This document shows, one piece after another, positions 58,758 to 64,000 of a DNA stretch of 64,000 nt (positions within the stretch are counted from its first letter, which is position 1; every line of letters starts with the position of its first letter). The DNA lies in assembly GCA_015068455.1 (NCBI GenBank), contig SVKO01000003.1, forward strand, positions 124,001 to 188,000, read 5' to 3'. Source of the stretch: Oscillospiraceae bacterium. Lineage in GTDB: Bacteria; Bacillota; Clostridia; Oscillospirales; Oscillospiraceae. A model generated the notes under the pieces. It ran no database searches. It was not told where the DNA came from and saw only the letters and a list, made by a program, of their open reading frames with translations. The translations under genes were made by a program, and so were the position numbers.

Positions 58758-60940
58758 AGTGAGTTCAGCGCCTCCTGCTCCCGGCTCTGGCAGGTGAACA
58801 GGAGCACCTGGTGGGATTCCGCCTCCTGCCTGAGCACCCGCAGGGCGGCGGCCAGACGGCTGTCGTCGAAGCGCACCAGGGCGTCGTCCAGGATCAGCGG
58901 CGTGCCGGGGCACAGGAGCTGACTCACGGCCAGGCGCACAGCCAGATAGAGCTGGTCGCGGGTGCCGCCGGAGAAGAAGGCGGCGTCCCGGCTGGCGGGA
59001 TTGCCGGAGGGATAGAGGCTGGCGCCGAGATCGCGCTCCAGCACGAGACTGGTGTAGGCGCCCTCGGTCAGGCGGCTCAGATAGTCTGCGGAGAGCTCCG
59101 TGAGCCGGGGGGAGAAGCGGCTTTGCAGATGCTCGTTGGCCTTGCCCAGGGCGGCCAGGGCGATCTCCAGAGCGTCGTATTCCTCCTCCAGCGCGTCCAG
59201 TCGGGCGGTCAGCTGCTGCTGCTGGGCTTCCAGCTCCATGCGGTCGCCCAGGGTGCTGCACTGGCCCTCGCACCGGTCGATGACGGAGCGGGCCTGGCGC
59301 AGCTTCGACTCAATGCTCAGAATTTCGTTTTGCACGGAGGCCACGGTCTTGCCCTCCGGCACGCTGACGTCCTGGCCGCCCGGCGCGGGCAGTTCGCCCA
59401 GCGCGTCGCGCAGGCTCCTGTAATGGCGCATGGCCTGCTCGGCGCCCCGGCGGGTGTTCTCGCACTCCACCTGGCGGTCAATGGTCCGGCGCAGCAGGGA
59501 AGGCGCCTCGGCCAGGGAACAGGGCTCCATGGCCTCGCCGATGGCGGACAGCAGCCGCGCAGACTCGGCATCCAGGCGTTCCTGCCGGGCGTGCATATCC
59601 TCGAGCTCGGCGGTACGCTCCGCGTCGGCCTGCTGCCAGCGGGCATAGCGCTCCCGGCAGCGGGCGGTGAGATCCTGCAGTTCATCGGTGCCCTCCACGC
59701 CGTAGCTGTGCTCGATCTGGCGCAGTTCGGCCTGGTTTTCCAGCCAGCGGCGGCGCATGTAGAGCCAGCTGCCGAGGCCGGTGAGGGCGATCACTGCGGC
59801 CAGGGAAGCGGCGATGACGCCGAGGGTGGTTTTGTGGTTGATAAACAGCACGACGGCCAGCGCCGAGAGCAGCACGGTCAGCAGCAGCGTGCCGATGGGC
59901 AGGGGACGGCGTTCAGCCCGCAGCAGCTGCATCCGCGCGCCGTCCACGTTGGTGCGCTGCTGCATCTGGTCGTCGTCCAGGCCGCGCAGCGGCTCCGGCA
60001 CCGCCGGGGGCGCTTCGGCGGGGGGCAGACTGGCCAGATCCAGGGCCAGGGTATGGCGGTCGGATTCCAGAGCGTGCAGCTCGCGTTCCCAGTGCTCCAG
60101 CGCATCCACCGGGGGCAGATCGGCGCAGGCGGCCTCCAAAGCATCCGCCTTTTCAGCCCGCTGTCTGGCGTCCTCGCCCACCTGCCGGAGCTGGGCCCGG
60201 CGTTCGGCCAGCTCTTTGGCCTGCAGGGCGGAGAGCTGCATCCGGGCGGTGGTGCGCTCGGCGCGGAGCTGCTGCTCGGTCTGTCTTGCCTCGGCCAGGG
60301 CCTCGTGGAGGGCGTCCAGCCGCGCCAGCCGTTCGCTGACGGAGTCGAGATGGGCCCGGGTCTGGGGGATCAGTCCGGTTTTATTGTGGCGGCAGCGGTT
60401 GCGGCGCTCGCGGAGCGTCCGCTCCGCCTCCTGGAAGCTGACGGTCTCATCGCCGGTGGTGACCAGGGCGTTGAGTCTCTGCTCCAGCGTGGCGTCCATG
60501 GAGATGGCGGAGGCGTCCTGCCGCACGAAAGCGCTGCGCTCAAATACCTGCCGGGGCACGCCCAGCAGGACCTGTCCGCAGTTCTGCGCGGTCAGATCTT
60601 CGATGGGCTGGCCGGAGTCGGTGTCGAAGGCGCGGAATACGGCCAGCGGCGCCCGTGCGGTGCTGGAGCGCTCGATGGTGATGCGGCGTCCCTCATGCTC
60701 CACCCGGAGCTGACCCTCCATGGCGCTGCCGGACCAGGGCGCGTAGTGCTCCTTGGCCGGGAGGTTGGTGCGGGTTTTCCGCTCGGAGGTGTCCACGCCG
60801 TAGAGCATGGCCAGCAGAAAGGCGCACCAGGTGGATTTGCCGGTCTCGTTGGGCATCTGCAGCAGGTTCAGCCCCGGCTCCAGGGTCAGGGTCTGGGTTT
60901 GCAGCTTGCCGAAGGTGGCGGTCATGGATTCGATTCTCAC
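58751..60940 (-). CDS. yhaN: Membrane-anchored SbcC/Rad50-like ATPase (YhaN-like)
   Basis: 729 aa. N-terminal Walker A QMPNETGKSTWCAFL near residue 27; long coiled coils (about 170-270 and 400-600); two membrane-spanning segments in between (about 335-380, LLLTVLLSALAVVLFIN and LGVIAASLAAVIALTG). The C-terminal half has the ABC signature FFSGGTRDQLYLAVRLA near 650 and Walker B PLILDDALVRFDD near 680. Partner of the YhaO nuclease in DNA repair. GTG start at 60940 overlaps the yhaO stop (GTGA), with GGAGG upstream. Confidence 0.88.
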   Translation of the reverse strand: MRIESMTATFGKLQTQTLTLEPGLNLLQMPNETGKSTWCAFLLAMLYGVDTSERKTRTNLPAKEHYAPWSGSAMEGQLRVEHEGRRITIERSSTARAPLAVFRAFDTDSGQPIEDLTAQNCGQVLLGVPRQVFERSAFVRQDASAISMDATLEQRLNALVTTGDETVSFQEAERTLRERRNRCRHNKTGLIPQTRAHLDSVSERLARLDALHEALAEARQTEQQLRAERTTARMQLSALQAKELAERRAQLRQVGEDARQRAEKADALEAACADLPPVDALEHWERELHALESDRHTLALDLASLPPAEAPPAVPEPLRGLDDDQMQQRTNVDGARMQLLRAERRPLPIGTLLLTVLLSALAVVLFINHKTTLGVIAASLAAVIALTGLGSWLYMRRRWLENQAELRQIEHSYGVEGTDELQDLTARCRERYARWQQADAERTAELEDMHARQERLDAESARLLSAIGEAMEPCSLAEAPSLLRRTIDRQVECENTRRGAEQAMRHYRSLRDALGELPAPGGQDVSVPEGKTVASVQNEILSIESKLRQARSVIDRCEGQCSTLGDRMELEAQQQQLTARLDALEEEYDALEIALAALGKANEHLQSRFSPRLTELSADYLSRLTEGAYTSLVLERDLGASLYPSGNPASRDAAFFSGGTRDQLYLAVRLAVSQLLCPGTPLILDDALVRFDDSRLAAALRVLRQEAESHQVLLFTCQSREQEALNSLE

Positions 60941-62031
60941 AGTGCGCTCGCCTCCCTTCCTTCGCAAACCTCCGCAATGCGCCGGGCGGCCAGCTCAATG
61001 AGCCGCCGCTGGCGGGGATTTTCGCTGCGGTCCAGGGCCTGGCGCAGCGTCTGCAGGCTCAGGCCCTCCAGCGTTTCGTCGCCGCAGCGGGTCCAGAGCT
61101 CCAGGGGCGGGACGGTTTCGTCGCGCAGCTGCAGGGCATAGAAGCGATCGCCCAGCGCCGCCTCCAGCGCCGGAATATCCACGCCCTCGCTCTCGCCGGT
61201 GAGGATGATGCGGTAGATGTCCTCGGCGCAGTTTTCGGGAATGGCTTCCAGAATTGCGGCATAGGGATCTTCCCCCGCCTCTACGCAGAGGATCTCATAG
61301 CGCCGGACGGACAGGGGCACGAAGCGCAGCTCGACGCTGCCGCCGTCCGCCGTGCCGAGATAGACGCCCTTTACGCCGGTCTCGTCGAAGCCGCGGCCCA
61401 TGGGACAGCCCGGCCAGGCGTACACCGTGCCGCCGGCGGTTTCCGGCGCGCCGCGCAGATGCGTGTGGCCCAGGGCCAGGTAGGTCAGGCCGCTTTGGGC
61501 GATCTCTTCCTTTGTGATGGGATTATAGGGGGAATCGGCCTGCGCAGCGTCGCCGTGCAGTACCATGAAGTTTACATAATCTATGTTTTCCTCCGGCACG
61601 CGGAATCCCCGCAGCAGCGGCGGCATGGAAGGGGAGGTAAAGGCCGCCCCATAGACGACGCACGCGGGTTCCCGCAGAACGATGGCCTCGATCCCGGCGT
61701 TCGTGAAGATATGCACGTTTTCCGGCCAGGCCTGGGTCAGATAGGGGGAGGTGGGGCCGATGGGATCGTGGTTGCCCGGAGCGATGAACACCTGGGCCCC
61801 GCACTCGGACAGCTCGTCGCGCAGGGTGTCCAGGGTATCCAGATACACCCGCCGGCCGTCGAACAGATCTCCGGACAGAAGCAGCAGATCGCATTCGTTC
61901 TCCCGGCACAGGCGGCACAGCTCCGTGACGAGCCGGCGCTGCTCCTGCCGCCGCAGGGCGGCCTGCCGGGGATCGAGGGCGGCAAAGGTGGAATCCAGGT
62001 GCAGATCCGCCGCGTGAAGGAATTTAATCAT
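60937..62031 (-). CDS. yhaO: SbcD/Mre11-like metallophosphoesterase (YhaO-like exonuclease)
   Basis: 364 aa. Calcineurin-like phosphoesterase motifs: FLHAADLHLDS near residue 4, LLSGDLFDG near 52, APGNHDP near 86, VLHGDA near 152 and ALGHTHLRG near 185. With YhaN it forms an Mre11-Rad50-like pair. The C-terminal 100 residues are a helical tail. It overlaps ymdB by eight bases and yhaN by four, so all three are translationally linked. Confidence 0.9.
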   Translation of the reverse strand: MIKFLHAADLHLDSTFAALDPRQAALRRQEQRRLVTELCRLCRENECDLLLLSGDLFDGRRVYLDTLDTLRDELSECGAQVFIAPGNHDPIGPTSPYLTQAWPENVHIFTNAGIEAIVLREPACVVYGAAFTSPSMPPLLRGFRVPEENIDYVNFMVLHGDAAQADSPYNPITKEEIAQSGLTYLALGHTHLRGAPETAGGTVYAWPGCPMGRGFDETGVKGVYLGTADGGSVELRFVPLSVRRYEILCVEAGEDPYAAILEAIPENCAEDIYRIILTGESEGVDIPALEAALGDRFYALQLRDETVPPLELWTRCGDETLEGLSLQTLRQALDRSENPRQRRLIELAARRIAEVCEGREASAL

Positions 62032-62800
62032 GGATCATTACCCTTTCTGTGGCGATGCAGCGGCCGGTGCCGCTGTCGACGGTGAAGATGACGCCCTCCA
62101 GCTTGCAGGGGCCGGGGGCGGGCTCGTATCGCCCGGTGAGCTCCCCCCGGAAGCGGGCGATGGAGATCTCCGGTTTGACGCCCAGGACGCTGTGCCGGGG
62201 CCCGGTCATGCCCAGGTCGGTCACATAGCCGGTGCCGCCGGGCAGGATCTGCAGATCCGCCGTGGGCACGTGGGTGTGGGTGCCGAAGACGGCGCTGACC
62301 TTCGCGTCCAGATGCATGCCCATGGCCAGCTTTTCCGAGGTGGCCTCGGCGTGGATCTCCACCAGGATCATTTTGGCGTCGATTTCCTTCAGGATGCGCT
62401 CAACGCGCAGAAACGGATTGTCCGGGGTATAGTCCATGCCGACCCGGCCCTGCAGCACGATCACCGCCAGGGGCCCGGCCTTGGTGTCATATACGCCCCA
62501 GCCCCGGCCGGGGGACAGGGGGGAGTAGTTCGCCGGACGGAGGATATACGGACAGTCCTCCGCCATGGGCACGATCGTGCGCTGGGAGAAGGCGTGGTTG
62601 CCCAGGGTGATGACGTCCGCCCCGGCGTCGAACAGGCGGTCGGCCTGCTCGGGGTGGATGCCGACGACGGCGCTGTTCTCGCCGTCGACGATGCAGAAAT
62701 CGATGCTGTGATCCCGCTTCAGCTCCCGCAGACGTTTGCAGAAATAGTGCGCTCCGCTGGAGCCTACCACGTCGCCGACGGTAAGGATCTTAAACTCCAT
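62024..62800 (-). CDS. ymdB: YmdB-family metallophosphoesterase
   Basis: 258 aa. Binuclear-metal motifs: LTVGDVVGSSG near residue 6, VDGENSA near 38, DVITLGNHAF near 63, LVEIHAEATSEK near 146 and FGTHTHVPTAD near 172. In Bacillus YmdB is a cyclic-nucleotide phosphodiesterase affecting biofilm and motility genes. Start ATG preceded by GGGAGG. First gene of the unit; promoter at 62827-62855. Confidence 0.92.
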   Translation of the reverse strand: MEFKILTVGDVVGSSGAHYFCKRLRELKRDHSIDFCIVDGENSAVVGIHPEQADRLFDAGADVITLGNHAFSQRTIVPMAEDCPYILRPANYSPLSPGRGWGVYDTKAGPLAVIVLQGRVGMDYTPDNPFLRVERILKEIDAKMILVEIHAEATSEKLAMGMHLDAKVSAVFGTHTHVPTADLQILPGGTGYVTDLGMTGPRHSVLGVKPEISIARFRGELTGRYEPAPGPCKLEGVIFTVDSGTGRCIATERVMIHD

Positions 62801-62826
62801 AGCCGCGCCTCCCTTCGTTTTTTGTT

Positions 62827-62855
62827 ATTATACTATGCCCGCGGCAAGAGGGCAA
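62827..62855 (-). promoter_or_regulatory. Promoter of the ymdB-yhaO-yhaN unit
   Basis: On the minus strand: TTGCCC (62855-62850), 17-base spacer, perfect TATAAT (62832-62827). Confidence 0.75.
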
Positions 62856-62857
62856 GG

Positions 62858-62892
62858 AAAAAAGCTGCCTCATGAAACAGAGGCAGCTTTTC
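62858..62892 (-). terminator. Terminator of ftsH
   Basis: 11-bp perfect stem (62890-62880 with 62871-62861), 8-base loop, T-run on the minus strand. Directly abuts the ymdB promoter. Confidence 0.88.
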
Positions 62893-62897
62893 CGGAT

Positions 62898-64000
62898 TTA
62901 TTTGTTTTCTTCCTTGAAACTGTCCAGCAGACCGTCGTCGCCGGCGGGGATCGCCTGGCCCTCCATGCAGGCCAGGAACTGGGATCTCGACATGTGCTCG
63001 TGCTCCAGCAGGAAGGCGGCCACCTCGTCGAGCTTGTCGCCGTGCTCGGTGAGGATCTGGGTGCACTTGGCATAGGCCTCGTCCATAATGGTCTTGACCT
63101 CGGCGTCGATGTCGCCGGCGGTGCGCTCGGAGTAGGCCTTGGTCTTCTCATAATCCCGGCCGACGAAGATCTCCTCGCCGCTGGAATAGCTCACGGCGCC
63201 CAGCCGCTCGCTCATGCCGTAGCGGGCGACCATGTCCCGGGCCTTGGCGGTGGCGCGCTCAATGTCGTTGGATGCGCCGGTGGAGATATCGTTCATGCGG
63301 AGCTGTTCTGCGATGCGGCCGCCCAGGAAGGCGACGATATCCTCGAACATCTCCTGGCGGGTGGCATACAGGCGGTCCTCCTGGGGAAGACTGACGGTCA
63401 TGCCGCCGGTGGGGCCCCGGGGAATGATGGTGATTTGATGCACCGGATCGCAGGTGGGCAGGAAGTACATGGCCACGGCGTGGCCTGCCTCATGGATCGC
63501 GGTGAGGCGGCGCTCATGGGGCGTGACGACGCGGCTGCGCTTCTCGGGCCCGGCGATGACCTTCATGATGGCTTCCTCCATGTCGGACATGGAGATGAAG
63601 CGCTCGCTGCGCCGGGCGGCCAGCAGGGCAGCCTCGTTCAGCAGATTGGAGAGGTCCGCCCCGGTGAAGCCGGTGGTGGCCCGGGCGATCACGCCCAGAT
63701 CCACGTCCTCGGCCAGGGGCTTGTCCTTGGAATGAACCTTCAAGATGGCCTCGCGGCCCCTGGAATCCGGCACGCCGATGTAGATCTGGCGGTCGAAACG
63801 GCCGGGGCGCAGCAGGGCCGGGTCCAGGATATCCTTGCGGTTGGTGGCCGCCATGACAATGACGCCGGTATTCTTCTCAAAGCCGTCCATTTCCACCAGC
63901 AGCTGGTTGAGGGTCTGCTCGCGTTCGTCGTGTCCGCCGCCGAGGCCGGCGCCTCTTCTGCGGCCCACGGCGTCGATCTCGTCGATGAAGACGATGGCGG
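62898..64000 (-). CDS. ftsH: ATP-dependent zinc metalloprotease FtsH, 5' part outside window
   Basis: The last 367 codons are present and the frame stays open to the window edge, so the membrane-anchor and Walker A parts are missing. Visible: Walker [14 protein letters not shown], the second region of homology ([22 protein letters not shown]), and the zinc-protease motif HEAGH with the downstream Asp region. The C-terminus is short after the coiled coil. It degrades unfolded membrane and short-lived cytosolic proteins. A terminator follows. Confidence 0.96.
   Translation of the reverse strand, partial: AIVFIDEIDAVGRRRGAGLGGGHDEREQTLNQLLVEMDGFEKNTGVIVMAATNRKDILDPALLRPGRFDRQIYIGVPDSRGREAILKVHSKDKPLAEDVDLGVIARATTGFTGADLSNLLNEAALLAARRSERFISMSDMEEAIMKVIAGPEKRSRVVTPHERRLTAIHEAGHAVAMYFLPTCDPVHQITIIPRGPTGGMTVSLPQEDRLYATRQEMFEDIVAFLGGRIAEQLRMNDISTGASNDIERATAKARDMVARYGMSERLGAVSYSSGEEIFVGRDYEKTKAYSERTAGDIDAEVKTIMDEAYAKCTQILTEHGDKLDEVAAFLLEHEHMSRSQFLACMEGQAIPAGDDGLLDSFKEENK

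Noticed and set aside
58811..61141. 776-codon plus-strand frame opposite yhaN and yhaO
   Set aside because: Shadow of the SbcCD-like genes, whose Walker and phosphoesterase motifs are clear on the minus strand.

Overview
The window reads as chromosomal DNA from a GC-rich, anaerobic, gut-type Clostridia, most like the Oscillospiraceae/Ruminococcaceae. This is inferred from gene content (FabK-type enoyl reductase, Na+-pumping oxaloacetate decarboxylase, bifurcating [FeFe] hydrogenase, HemZ, YmdB, SpoVB-like flippase, CIRCE-controlled groESL) and from sigma-A promoters. No phage, transposase, rRNA, tRNA or CRISPR array was found.

Layout. 1-610 (-): 3'-truncated membrane protein. 930-6029 (+): pckA and a four-gene Na+ oxaloacetate decarboxylase, closed by two terminators. 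6283-15759 (+): one long fatty-acid operon (acpP-fabK-fabD-fabG-fabF-accB-fabZ-accC-accD-accA-acyl-CoA synthetase) that lacks fabH. It is followed, from its own promoter, by a PAS/winged-helix regulator and a YbgC-like thioesterase (15834-18295). 18363-19727 (-): SPFH and NfeD proteins. 19920-21994 (+): rRNA methyltransferase and lipid kinase. 22165-24111 (+): groES-groEL behind a CIRCE operator. 24226-25745 (+): ECF sigma factor and anti-sigma. 25795-30636 (-): YtfQRT-YjfF-type sugar ABC transporter with an internal attenuator. 30990-32627 (-): SLH-domain surface protein. 32769-32966: structured intergenic repeat. 33050-41207 (-): ten-gene hydrogenase operon. It has HydA/HydB/HydC-like subunits and a 2Fe-2S protein, interleaved with a signalling module of one degenerate HydS-like hydrogenase, two DRTGG proteins, two GHKL ATPases and a PHP phosphoesterase. 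41650-44473 (+): VanZ-like protein, TetR regulator with a clear operator, MATE pump. 44734-56747 (+): housekeeping operon recJ-relA-dtd-MBL-hemZ-nucleoside kinase-amidohydrolase-spoVB-mazG-hup-rqcP. 56831-62800 (-): ymdB-yhaO-yhaN operon followed by two tandem paralogous membrane proteins. 62898-64000 (-): 5'-truncated ftsH.

How it fits together. PckA plus oxaloacetate decarboxylase can take PEP to pyruvate with ATP and a Na+ gradient, and the hydrogenase can dispose of NADH and reduced ferredoxin as H2, which together describe a fermentative energy economy. The least explained parts are the fabH-less fatty-acid locus with helically phased GGGAACG repeats at its promoter, the signalling genes inside the hydrogenase operon, and a recent tandem duplication at 56.8-58.7 kb that copied the 3' tip of the neighbouring yhaN gene.
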